Origin: Pseudoxanthomonas wuyuanensis
GTDB taxonomy: Bacteria; Pseudomonadota; Gammaproteobacteria; Xanthomonadales; Xanthomonadaceae
Direction: 5' to 3'
DNA: 64,000 nt
NCBI RefSeq assembly: GCF_900215535.1
Contig: NZ_OCND01000011.1
Location: 62,001-126,000 of the forward strand
Within the stretch, counting starts at the first letter, position 1; each line of letters starts with the position of its first letter. The translations under genes were made by a program, and so were the position numbers. Positions 54,571 through 62,675 of this stretch are shown here, piece after piece. The notes below the pieces were generated by a model. That model was not told where the DNA came from and did no database searches. It worked only from the letters and a program-made list of their open reading frames with translations.

Positions 54571-55848
54571 TTATACCAGCCGGTGATCCGCCGCCACGGC
54601 TGCCGCTTCGGCTTCCGGCACCTCCGCTGCATCGGCAAATTCCGGCCAGCGCAGCACCGCATCGCGCACTTGCGCCAGCAGCGCCTTGGCCCGGCGCACG
54701 CCGAAGCGTTGCGCCACCGCCAGCAGATCGTCGCGGCCGATGCCGTCGAACTTGCCGTTGACGCTCATCAAGTGCTGGTAGGTCCATTCGCCCTGCGGGT
54801 TGTAGGCGTGGGTGACGTCATAGGCCGGGGTCGGCTCCCAGGCGCCGCCCTGCTTGAGCCGGAACGCGAAGTTCTTGCTGTGGTCGTCGCAGTTGCGCGC
54901 CATTATGTTGAAGGCCATGCGCCGGAATATTTCAGCCAGTGCTTCCTCGCCCAGTTGCAGTCGGGTGGCGACCAGGAACAACTGCTCATAGGCGTGGCTG
55001 GCGCGCTGGTTGTAGTCCAGGTGCTGCATGGCGCACAGCGACTGGATGTGATGCTTGCGGTTGCCGTCGCGGTCGAAGCGGCGGGTCATGAAATGCGCGC
55101 GACCGTTTTCCTGCAGCAGCCGGCACGGCTCCATCGCGATGCCGGCGGCCAGCGCCATGCGGTGGTAGGCGTATTCGATGCGGCTGTAGTGCGCGCCGGT
55201 GCCCAGTTCCGGATCCTTGCCGACGCCGTCGAACTTGAGCAGCCAGTGCTCGAAGCCCGGCGCCACGTCGAACTGGCCGCTGCGCAGTTCGCCGGTCTGC
55301 GGATTCCACGCCACCACCGCCTTGGCGCGCGCGCCGCCGGCCGAGGTGCCCACGCGGATGATGTTGGCCAGCACCGCCTGCGCATGCGCGTCGTCGGACA
55401 GGTCGCCCTGCAGCACCTGGCGCGCGGCTTCGACCAGCGACTTCATCTGCAGCGGTTCGGCGCTTTCGCTGTGCGAACCGCGCGCCGGCCGGAACTCCAG
55501 CGCGCCCATGCCGCGCTTGCCCATGTAGGCCAGGCGGTCGAGTGTGGTGATGGCGTCAGCGGCAATACCGTGCTGCGCCATCCAGGCATCGATCAGCGCA
55601 TTGCCGAACGCATCCGGCAGCGCGTCGGACAGCAGGCCGGGCAGGCCCTTGAACGTGGCCTCGGGCAGGGCGGGGAACAGGAAAACCGGCGCGGCCGCAT
55701 CGGTGGGCATCGTCAGCGGCGCCAGTTCGATGCCTTGCCGCCGCCAGCGCGGGTCGTACTCGAAGGCGTAGCAGCCGGCCTGTGGATCCGGCGCGACCGC
55801 GCCGACCCGCTGGCCCCAGATGCGGACCTCGATGACTGCCGTGCTCAC
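54571..55848 (-). CDS. hipA: HipA-type serine/threonine kinase toxin
   Basis: The product is 425 residues from GTG 55848, which overlaps the stop of the upstream HTH gene by four bases. An N-terminal HipA-N region (RIWGQRVGAVAPD, YAFEYDPRW) is followed by the kinase: phosphate-loop TSAGGARAK (168-176), HWLLKFDG, MTRRFDRDG, and the catalytic MAFNIMARNCDDHSKNFAF with paired Asp. HipA phosphorylates glutamyl-tRNA synthetase and induces persistence in E. coli; relatives target other synthetases. All key residues seem present, so it looks active. Confidence 0.88.
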   Translation of the reverse strand: MSTAVIEVRIWGQRVGAVAPDPQAGCYAFEYDPRWRRQGIELAPLTMPTDAAAPVFLFPALPEATFKGLPGLLSDALPDAFGNALIDAWMAQHGIAADAITTLDRLAYMGKRGMGALEFRPARGSHSESAEPLQMKSLVEAARQVLQGDLSDDAHAQAVLANIIRVGTSAGGARAKAVVAWNPQTGELRSGQFDVAPGFEHWLLKFDGVGKDPELGTGAHYSRIEYAYHRMALAAGIAMEPCRLLQENGRAHFMTRRFDRDGNRKHHIQSLCAMQHLDYNQRASHAYEQLFLVATRLQLGEEALAEIFRRMAFNIMARNCDDHSKNFAFRLKQGGAWEPTPAYDVTHAYNPQGEWTYQHLMSVNGKFDGIGRDDLLAVAQRFGVRRAKALLAQVRDAVLRWPEFADAAEVPEAEAAAVAADHRLV

Positions 55849-56180
55849 CGCTGCTGCTGCTCCGGCGGCGTGCGCTTGCCTCGGCGGCGGCTGACCCGGC
55901 GCGGTTCCGGCCGTTGCCGCAGCAAGGCCATCGGACTGACCGAAGCAGCCGGCGCCAGCGCCTGCAGCCAATCCAGCGCGTCCAGCGCCTGGATCACCTG
56001 CAACAGCGTGGCCACATTGGAGCCGCGCCCGGCCTCCAGGTTGCGCAGGGCCTTCTCGGACACCCCGGCACGTTCGGCCAGGGTCAGTTGGTCCAGGTCG
56101 CGGCCCAACCGCAGCCGGCGGATCTGTTCGCCCAGGCGGATCTGCAGTTCATCGGGAGTGGCTGATACATAGGTATTCAT
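55845..56180 (-). CDS. hipB: HipB-type XRE family antitoxin/repressor
   Basis: The product is 111 residues with an XRE helix-turn-helix at about 17-70 (LGEQIRRLRLGRDLDQLTLAERAGVSEKALRNLEAGRGSNVATLLQVI). The basic C-terminal tail (RRVSRRRGKRTPPEQQQR) is longer than in E. coli HipB. It should bind HipA and repress its own operon. Its GTGA overlap with hipA implies coupled translation. Confidence 0.85.
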   Translation of the reverse strand: MNTYVSATPDELQIRLGEQIRRLRLGRDLDQLTLAERAGVSEKALRNLEAGRGSNVATLLQVIQALDALDWLQALAPAASVSPMALLRQRPEPRRVSRRRGKRTPPEQQQR

Positions 56181-56340
56181 TCAGTATATTTTTGCCATTA
56201 AAGACCATAAATAGCCGATATCAGCAGAATAGCACCGATTGAGTACTGGTGATATCGATAGAAGTTAAACGGCGTTATTCTACCGAAATAGTGGAAACTT
56301 GATGCTTATCGGCTTTTTTTGACCGAATGGCATGCTTTCT
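56181..56340 (-). promoter_or_regulatory. AT-rich hipBA promoter/operator region
   Basis: This 160-base stretch is much richer in A+T than its surroundings. On the minus strand a TATACT -10-like hexamer lies about 12 bases from the hipB ATG, with no good -35. Partial inverted repeats around gatatc (56217 and 56251 areas) could be operator half-sites. Confidence 0.45.
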
Positions 56341-56362
56341 GGCCGCTAATCCGGCGCGCACA

Positions 56363-57649
56363 TCAGGCGGACCGCATGCGCCGCCGCATTAGCCATCGCC
56401 GCAGGTAATACAGCGGCACGCCGGCGCCGATCAGCACGGTGCCCCAACGCATCGCTTCGGCGCCGATACCGGCCAGCGCGTACAGGCTGAAGAGCAGGGC
56501 CAATGCCGCCACCGTGCGGCTGCCGTGGCCGCTGCCGCGCCACAGCCAGGCCAGGCTGCCGGCCACGTAGGGCACCAGCGTGGCGGCGGTGGACAGCAGG
56601 ATGACGAAGGTGAACACCTGTACCAGCGAGCGGCTGTAGTTGCTCAGGATGAGGGCGGTCGCCAGTGCGCTGCTGGCCAGGATGCCGGCGACCGGCGTGC
56701 CGTGCCGACTGAGCCGGGTAAACACCTGCGGAAACAGGCCATCGCGGGCTGCCGCCAACGGCAATTGCCCGGAAACCAACACCCAGCCGTTCAACGCGCC
56801 CAGGCACGAGACCGCCATCACCAGCGCCAGCGCCAGCCCGGCTTTCGGGCCCCACAACGCGCTGGCCGCCTCGGCCATCGGCGCCTGCGAAGCCGCCAGC
56901 GTTTCCGCCGGCAGCACGCCCAGCACGGCGGTGCAAGCCAGCACTGTCGTGATGCCCGCGATCAGCGTGCCCAGCACCGTCGCGCGTGGCACCGTGCGCT
57001 CGGCGTTCTCGATGGCATCGGCAGGCACGGTGGCCGCTTCCAGGCCCAGCAGCGCCCACAAGGTCAGCGCGGCGGTGGCGTGCGCGACCTGCGGCAATCC
57101 GGCATCGGTGGGATTGAACGGAGTGAAGTGGCGCGCATCGGCAAACCACAGCGCGATTGCACCGAACAGCAGCAGCGGTATCAGTTTCAGCACGGTGGTC
57201 AGCAGTTGCATGCGGCCGGCTTCGCGCAGGCCTAGCAGGTTGATGGCGCTGCACAGCCACAACGCCGCCAACGCGCACGCGGCCGCGCGTGCCGGCGTGG
57301 CCGTGGTTGCAGGAAAAACAGTGCCCAGGCTGCCGGCGAACGCCACCGCGATGGCGGCGTTGGCGCACCAGACCGAGATCCAGTAGCTCCATCCCACCAC
57401 AAAGCCGGGCAAATCGCCGAAGGCGTTGCGCGCGTACACATAAGGCCCGCCGGTGCGCGGCCAGCGCATCGCCAGGCGCGCGAATGTCAGCGCCAGCAGC
57501 ATCGCGCCGGCCAGCGTGATGGCCCAGCCGGTCAGGCTGGCGGCGCCGAACGGCGCCAGCGCAGCCGGCAGCAGGAAGGCACCGGATCCGATCATGCTGC
57601 CCACCACCAGCGCGGTGGCAGTCAGGAAGCCCAGCGGACGCGCGCTCAT
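56363..57649 (-). CDS. APC superfamily amino acid/polyamine permease
   Basis: The product is 428 residues with about twelve membrane helices. It has the APC opening PLGFLTATALVVGSMIGSGAFLLPAALAPFG, the GGPYVYARNAFGDLPGFVVGWSYWIS segment, and ALTLWALLGLEAATVPADAIENAERTVPRATVLGT. These fit the basic amino acid/polyamine antiporter and YjeH-like branch. It is the last gene of an operon with a GFA protein (27-base gap) and a Rieske oxygenase. The substrate is unknown; an amine would fit the operon. Confidence 0.87.
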   Translation of the reverse strand: MSARPLGFLTATALVVGSMIGSGAFLLPAALAPFGAASLTGWAITLAGAMLLALTFARLAMRWPRTGGPYVYARNAFGDLPGFVVGWSYWISVWCANAAIAVAFAGSLGTVFPATTATPARAAACALAALWLCSAINLLGLREAGRMQLLTTVLKLIPLLLFGAIALWFADARHFTPFNPTDAGLPQVAHATAALTLWALLGLEAATVPADAIENAERTVPRATVLGTLIAGITTVLACTAVLGVLPAETLAASQAPMAEAASALWGPKAGLALALVMAVSCLGALNGWVLVSGQLPLAAARDGLFPQVFTRLSRHGTPVAGILASSALATALILSNYSRSLVQVFTFVILLSTAATLVPYVAGSLAWLWRGSGHGSRTVAALALLFSLYALAGIGAEAMRWGTVLIGAGVPLYYLRRWLMRRRMRSA

Positions 57650-57676
57650 CCGTCGCGGACCGGCGCCGGTGGACGC

Positions 57677-58129
57677 TCAGCCATTGGCCGGTGGCAGCAC
57701 GACATCCGGCACCCACACCTGCAGCCAGCGCTCCATTTTTTCTGCTGGACTCAGCCGTTGCGGCGATACGACGGCCGCACTGCCCAGTGCAGGTTCGCCA
57801 TCCAGGCAGCCGGCATTGACCGCACCATAGGTTCGGCCTGCATGGTCGAACACCACGCCCATCAGCACGCCGCAGTAGCCGCACAGCAGCAGGCGCGCTG
57901 TCTCGCTGCCTTGGCGATATTCGCGCAAAGCGCCGGCCTCGGTGGCGTCGAACGCCAAACGTCCTGTCGGGTCGGAAATGTACGCGGCACCATGCTTGCG
58001 GCAGAACGTGCAATCGCAGGCACGCGGGTGCAGGGCAGCCGGATCGATCGCGGTCGAAAAGCTCGCGCCAAGCCGGCCGCAGTGGCAACTGCCGCGCAAT
58101 ATATTCAGCGCAGCGACCGGCGCGCTCAA
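57677..58129 (-). CDS. GFA family protein (CENP-V/glutathione-dependent formaldehyde-activating fold)
   Basis: The product is 150 residues from a TTG at 58129 that overlaps the stop of the Rieske gene (TTGA). The zinc motif opens GSCHCGRLG with DCTFCRKHGAAY, followed by LLLCGYCGVLMGV and YGAVNAGCLDG, the Cys ligands of GFA domains. Members bind Zn and glutathione-like ligands, though formaldehyde activation is disputed. The TTG start is inferred from the overlap; no ATG suits. Confidence 0.8.
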   Translation of the reverse strand: MSAPVAALNILRGSCHCGRLGASFSTAIDPAALHPRACDCTFCRKHGAAYISDPTGRLAFDATEAGALREYRQGSETARLLLCGYCGVLMGVVFDHAGRTYGAVNAGCLDGEPALGSAAVVSPQRLSPAEKMERWLQVWVPDVVLPPANG

Positions 58130-59205
58130 GCCGCGCCTTCGCGATAAACGCGCCGCAACAACTCGTGGAAGTGGTGCACGGCATTTTCGCGCAGCGGATT
58201 CAAACGGCCGGGCCGGTACGAACCGGATGCCAGCCCGCGTTGCACGTCTTCGCAGATGGTCAGGTCTTCCAACTGCACTTCGTCGCTGAAACCATGATCG
58301 GCCAGCCGCCATGCGGCCGCTTCGTCGGACTCGTCCAGCGCGTAGTAGAAATCGAACTCCACCCGGCAGCGGTCCACGCCCAGCGGCACCACCCGGTTGG
58401 TCTGCAGGCGGCCGGGCAGGATGTTGAGCATGGTGTTGGGCCACAGCCAGTAGTACAGCGCGTCGCCATCGCCGTACAGGCCGTCGCCGCTTTCGAGTGG
58501 GCTCCACTGGAAGGAATACCAGCCCGCCGTTTCGGTGATGTAGCTGCGGTAGTCCAGCAGCTTGTTCAAGCCGGGATGGATATGCGGGACGTGGTAACCC
58601 TCCAGGTAGTTGTCCACGTAGACCTTCCAGTTGCAGTTCACCTCATACCCCACGCGGTGGTGGTGGCCGTAGCGTTCCAGGCCGCGGTTCGCGCCCAGAC
58701 GCGCGTCGATGCCGGCGACGAACTCCTCGAAGGCCGGCGCGGCGGCTTCGTCCACCGCGGCGAATACCAGGCCCTGCCACACCCGCACGGCCAGTTGCGG
58801 CAGGCGGATATCGGCCGGTTCGAAGTCCGGTGCCGTGCCCATTTCCGGCGCCGAGCGCAGCACGCCATCCAACTGATAGGTCCAGCCGTGATAGCGACAG
58901 CGCAACGAACGCGCGGCCAGGCCGTCGCACTGGGCCAGGGGACCGGCGCGGTGGCGGCAGACGTTATGGAACGCGCGGATTTCGCCATCGGCGCCGCGTA
59001 CCGCAATGACGGGCAGGCCGGCGAAATCGGCGACCACGTGATCGCCCGCGTTCTGCAGCCGGCACACGTGGGCCAGCAGCTGCCAGCCGGCATCGAACGC
59101 CAACCGGCGGTCCAACGCCGCCATGCCCGGGTCGGTATAGAACCGCGCCGGCAGTGCGGTGGTGTGTGACAGCGGCTGCGGGGCAAGGTCGGTCAGGTCG
59201 CGCAT
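58126..59205 (-). CDS. Rieske non-heme iron oxygenase, alpha subunit-like
   Basis: The 359-residue product starts at ATG 59205 (MRDLTDLAPQPLSHTTALPA). The Rieske 2Fe-2S centre is at Cys83/His85 (NVCRHRAGPL) and Cys103/His106 (RCRYHGWTYQLDG). The catalytic iron site is at His205/His210 in LEGYHVPHIHPGLNKLLDY, with an Asp expected later. This architecture belongs to ring-hydroxylating or N-demethylating oxygenases such as GbcA and choline monooxygenase relatives. It is the first gene of the operon; no reductase partner is nearby. Confidence 0.88.
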   Translation of the reverse strand: MRDLTDLAPQPLSHTTALPARFYTDPGMAALDRRLAFDAGWQLLAHVCRLQNAGDHVVADFAGLPVIAVRGADGEIRAFHNVCRHRAGPLAQCDGLAARSLRCRYHGWTYQLDGVLRSAPEMGTAPDFEPADIRLPQLAVRVWQGLVFAAVDEAAAPAFEEFVAGIDARLGANRGLERYGHHHRVGYEVNCNWKVYVDNYLEGYHVPHIHPGLNKLLDYRSYITETAGWYSFQWSPLESGDGLYGDGDALYYWLWPNTMLNILPGRLQTNRVVPLGVDRCRVEFDFYYALDESDEAAAWRLADHGFSDEVQLEDLTICEDVQRGLASGSYRPGRLNPLRENAVHHFHELLRRVYREGAA

Positions 59206-59368
59206 GGGGGCAGTATGGCGCGGGTTGACGGTTGTCGGGTTGTGCGGCGCAGCGACAAAGCGATCGCGCGGGCCGGTCATGCGGGCGTCGCGTGGGCCGC
59301 TGCAGGGACGGCTTCGATGCTACCGACCGGCGACGGATTGGCATCCGCCGCCGGCCGCCGGCATTCCA

Positions 59369-60385
59369 TCAATACGTATTGCCGCTACCGGTATCCACCA
59401 CTGGGGTCGGCGTGCCGAAATAGGCATTGCCGGTGGCGTCGTTGTCGTGGGCATCCTCGCGGAAGTAGAGGCCGGTGGCGTCGTAGTACAACTTGTTCAA
59501 GTAGATGCGGTTCTTCACGACCTGTGGGTCCTTGCTGATGCCCAGGCCCAACGAGATGCCGACAGACTGCTGGAAGATGCTGTTGCCTTCTATCAGGTTG
59601 AAGGCTACCACCGGGCTGTAGCCGCCGGTCATGCAGGAACCGGTGAACTGCGGAATCAGCGACATGCCGGCGTAGCCGTAGTCGATCAAGTTGCCGCTGA
59701 TCTTGTTCTTGCTGCTGCCGCGAAGCACGATGCCGGCCAACTCCACCTTGCGCAGCTCGTTCTGCTGCACCTGGTTGTTGTTGCTGGCGTCGTACAAATG
59801 GATGCCGTAGTCGCGGACGCCTTGCAGCTTGTTGCCCTTGATCAGGTTGTCCGAATGGGGATGGCCGCAGATGGATATTCCGCCGCCGATGTCCAGCATC
59901 TGGTTGTCGAGGATGGCATGCGCGCCCAGCGTGGTGCGGCTGCCGGGCACGGCAATGATGTAGACGCCCCAGCCCTGCACCTGGCGAAAGTCGTTGTTCT
60001 TCACGGTGGCGGCCATGGTGTCGCTGATGGTGACGCCGGAGCCGATGTCTTCGAAGCTCACGCCATCCACGGCCAGTTCGTCCGCGCGGGTGGCGTTGAC
60101 GCCGGTCCAGAAGCCGGTGATGCGGCCGGGCCCGACAATGCGCACCTTGGCGGCGTCGGCTATGTGGATGCCTTGCAGGGCCGGGTCACCGCTCAAGGTG
60201 TGGCCATTGAGATGGATGGTGATGTAGCCGACTGGCACGTACAGCGCGGTCCAGCCAGTGGTGCAGTGCAGATCGGCGGTCAACGTGATGCTAGTGGCAA
60301 TGGTGTCGCCGCAAGCCTGAGCGCGGGCGGCGGGCTGCCAGGCCATCAGCAGCAGGGCCAGAACAAGGGTGGTGAGAATTTTCAT
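59369..60385 (-). CDS. Secreted right-handed parallel beta-helix protein
   Basis: The 338-residue product has a signal peptide (MKILTTLVLALLLMAWQPAARA, cleavage near ARAQA). The mature protein is a ladder of short repeats typical of right-handed beta-helices (NNDFRQVQGWGVYI, GNKLQGVRDYGIHLYDASNNNQVQQNEL, ISGNLIDYGYAGM, VKNRIYLNKLYY), like NosD/CASH or pectate-lyase-like families. No catalytic residues can be assigned. It may bind or cut a polysaccharide outside the cell. Confidence 0.82.
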   Translation of the reverse strand: MKILTTLVLALLLMAWQPAARAQACGDTIATSITLTADLHCTTGWTALYVPVGYITIHLNGHTLSGDPALQGIHIADAAKVRIVGPGRITGFWTGVNATRADELAVDGVSFEDIGSGVTISDTMAATVKNNDFRQVQGWGVYIIAVPGSRTTLGAHAILDNQMLDIGGGISICGHPHSDNLIKGNKLQGVRDYGIHLYDASNNNQVQQNELRKVELAGIVLRGSSKNKISGNLIDYGYAGMSLIPQFTGSCMTGGYSPVVAFNLIEGNSIFQQSVGISLGLGISKDPQVVKNRIYLNKLYYDATGLYFREDAHDNDATGNAYFGTPTPVVDTGSGNTY

Positions 60386-60687
60386 GACATCTCCGTGTCC
60401 AACGGCAGGGGGCCGTTGTAGTCCCTAATACGGCGAATGCGGGCGTGGAGTGCCATCGGGGTCCTCCGGCGCAGGGTTTTCGCCCGGTGTCGGCCAGAAT
60501 GCTGCGAGGTTGCCGTTTGCGGGCTGCCTACGCACGCCTGGAAAGCCCGCCGGCAACCTGCTGGCCATCGAATCACTTCGGCACAAACCTTGCTTCGCAC
60601 CATGGCCCCGGCACGCCAGCTCCCTTGAGGCGGGTGCGCCGGGCAGGTCACGCCGGGTATGGGCGCTTCTCTGGGAGTGGTTTCACG
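60386..60687. other. Intergenic region with no clear gene
   Basis: These 302 bases separate the divergent beta-helix gene and the small gene at 60688. A minus-strand open frame fills it and ends in a TCATGA overlap with the beta-helix start, but it has no protein-like composition. A short 24-codon peptide within it cannot be ruled out. Confidence 0.45.
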
Positions 60688-60996
60688 ATGTATCAATCGA
60701 GTTCATACGCATCCGCTGCCGAACGGAGCGAGCCGGATGCGCCAGCGCCGCGACAGCCGGAGCGCCGTAAAACCGACGCCATGCCGGATCCGGCCGCATT
60801 GCGCGCCGGTTTGACGGCTGAGCAGGTCACCACGCTGGAGACCATGGAACAGTTCCATTGGCGGTTGAAGTTCGTCCGCCGGCCGCTGTTCAAGGCCCCA
60901 ATCCCGGTGCTGGTGGAACGAGGCGACATGCGCCTGGTGGTGATTGAGGAAGACGGCACCATCAACGAGAACCCGGAGCTGCGGCTGCGGGGGTGA
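60688..60996 (+). CDS. Conserved hypothetical protein
   Basis: The 102-residue product starts at ATG 60688 after a CTGGGAG site. A polar N-terminus (SSSYASAAERSEPDAPAPRQ) leads to a compact C-terminal part: LTTLETMEQFHWRLKFVRRPLFKAP, IPVLVERGDMRLVVIEEDGTINENPELRLRG. The alternation of aromatic and basic residues looks like a folded domain. No signal peptide or known family is recognised. Confidence 0.65.
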   Translation: MYQSSSYASAAERSEPDAPAPRQPERRKTDAMPDPAALRAGLTAEQVTTLETMEQFHWRLKFVRRPLFKAPIPVLVERGDMRLVVIEEDGTINENPELRLRG

Positions 60997-61128
60997 CAAG
61001 GCGTGGCCCATGTGGTCACTCAGCGGGGCGCTTCTGGAGATGGCTGGAGGGGCGGCTGGATCAAATGCCCGGTGTTCCGGACGGCCCAGATATAGGAACA
61101 GACCAGCTAAGGCAACGCTGAATAAGTC

Positions 61129-61203
61129 GTCATTCCGGCGAAAGCCGGAATCCATGTTGCTTCTAAGTAGTTGAATAAAATGGATCCCGGCTTTCGCGAC
61201 GAG
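61129..61203. repeat. Small interspersed palindrome
   Basis: A CATTCCGGCGAAAGCCGGAAT hairpin (61132-61151) extends into a longer inverted pair, gcgaaagccggaatccat against atggatcccggctttcgc (61180-61197). Such CATTCCGGCGAAAGCCGG elements occur widely as dispersed repeats in related bacteria. Confidence 0.6.
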
Positions 61204-61241
61204 TTCGCGTGTGGTGAGCCCACGCTGGATGCCTACTGAAC

Positions 61242-62675
61242 CTACATCGACATCTGGGACGTTCGCTGCTGCTCCTGAATCCGCTGCTGCTGCATGGACT
61301 GCTGTTCCAGCGCCTGGCGCTGATTGATCGATTCCACCTGGTTCAGGCTCTCCTGGACCGGCCGCTGGGCCGCTTCTGCCGTGGGTGTATATGCCCGCAG
61401 AGACGCCGGGTTGGACGGGTCGCCTTGAACGACAAAAAGGTTCTGCGCCGCAGGTAGGTTTTCAGTTCTGATGCTCAACAACACCTGGTCTACCCGGGTC
61501 ATCCCTGCATCCTTCGCTGTGGCCAGCAGGCTGTAAGACATCCGCTCGCTGGTCTCATCGAACATCCGGCCATTCGCCTTGTCCAGCTCATCCACCTTGC
61601 CGCGGATCTGCTCCAGCAGGGTCCGGTCGGCGTGGCTGAGTTGCGGGGAGGGTGCCAAGGGCAGGGCGCGGTTGGGAGCCATATCCGGCTCGTTGTTGCT
61701 TCCCTTTCCGGTGTTCTTCAGTTGGACCCATTCCATACCGCCCTTGCTGCCGTCGGTGACGGTGAATGTGTTGGCATTGCCCAGGTCCAGGCCATTGCGT
61801 TCCAGTTGCTTGGGGTTCAAGCCCAGGTCTTTCATGTCGATTCGAATGTCCGGCGGTCGCCGGCCCTCGGCCAGGAAGTCGAAATCGCGGGCAATACGGG
61901 AGATGGGATCGACGCCGTAGTAGTTGCGGTAGTCCGAGTCGCCGTGCTTGCCCAGCGTTCCCGAGCCGTCATAGAAGCATTGCTCAACGGCCTTGGTCAG
62001 CGCCCCGCCGTCGCGGTAAGGGTGGCGGTTCAAGGCTTCGTAGCTGATACCCGGGGCCAGGCTTGGAGCTTCGCCCACACGCTGGATACAACGGCTCTTG
62101 GCGTTGTAGACCAGTAACTCTTCGATCTCGCTTTCCGAGGCATCGGGATGGAGGTGCTTGAGGCGGCTATTGACGGCACGCAACCCAGAAACCTCGGCCA
62201 ACGCTTCGTCCTGTCGGCCTTTGTCCAAATAGGTGCGCACGGGGTCGGTGAGGTTCACCACCGTTTCCCGGGCCTGGTAGGCCTCATCCATGGCGGACTG
62301 GTAGCTGTGGGTGAACTGGTCCAGGGCCTGGGCCCGCGTCTTGGCCAGAACGCCGTGCATGGTTTCGTGCCCCATGACACCGGTCAGTAGGTTCAGCCGC
62401 TCGGTGTTGGACCAGTCCTTGAAGTTCGACTCGCTGACGTAGAGGGTGCCGGGCTTGCCGTTTTCTCCGCCCGCGAAGTGGCCGCCGTTGTGCTGGCCAT
62501 GCGATACGGCTATCCGACCGATTTGTTTGGCCGCTGCGGCGTTGCCCAGCAGGTTGGAAAGGTAAGGGGACTCGGCGATGGCCTGCCGGATGTTGTCCTC
62601 CGCTCCCTTTGGGAGCTGGGGGTCCTCGGCCAGGTGGGCCAACAGGGGCTCGATGCGCGGATCCACGGGCCTCAT
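61242..62675 (-). CDS. Putative Xanthomonas-type T4SS effector (X-Tfe) with HExxH metallopeptidase-like motif
   Basis: The 477-residue product has no signal peptide. Residues 91-110 (TERLNLLTGVMGHETMHGVL) hold an HExxH zinc-protease motif (His103, Glu104, His107), with a possible third ligand in DEALAEVSG (about 156-164). The last ~145 residues resemble the XVIPCD recruitment domain of X-T4SS effectors: GMTRVDQVLLS (381-391) fits GLxRIDHV, and NLFVVQGDPSNPASLRAYTPT (402-422) fits FAVQGxxxDPAHxRA, followed by a Gln-rich tail (about 443-477). Its ATG overlaps the stop of the immunity gene. It probably kills rival cells by contact. Confidence 0.75.
   Translation of the reverse strand: MRPVDPRIEPLLAHLAEDPQLPKGAEDNIRQAIAESPYLSNLLGNAAAAKQIGRIAVSHGQHNGGHFAGGENGKPGTLYVSESNFKDWSNTERLNLLTGVMGHETMHGVLAKTRAQALDQFTHSYQSAMDEAYQARETVVNLTDPVRTYLDKGRQDEALAEVSGLRAVNSRLKHLHPDASESEIEELLVYNAKSRCIQRVGEAPSLAPGISYEALNRHPYRDGGALTKAVEQCFYDGSGTLGKHGDSDYRNYYGVDPISRIARDFDFLAEGRRPPDIRIDMKDLGLNPKQLERNGLDLGNANTFTVTDGSKGGMEWVQLKNTGKGSNNEPDMAPNRALPLAPSPQLSHADRTLLEQIRGKVDELDKANGRMFDETSERMSYSLLATAKDAGMTRVDQVLLSIRTENLPAAQNLFVVQGDPSNPASLRAYTPTAEAAQRPVQESLNQVESINQRQALEQQSMQQQRIQEQQRTSQMSM

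Noticed and set aside
60382-60696. Minus-strand open frame ending at the beta-helix start codon
   Set aside because: Composition is not protein-like; at most a short leader peptide overlaps the start, which could not be supported.
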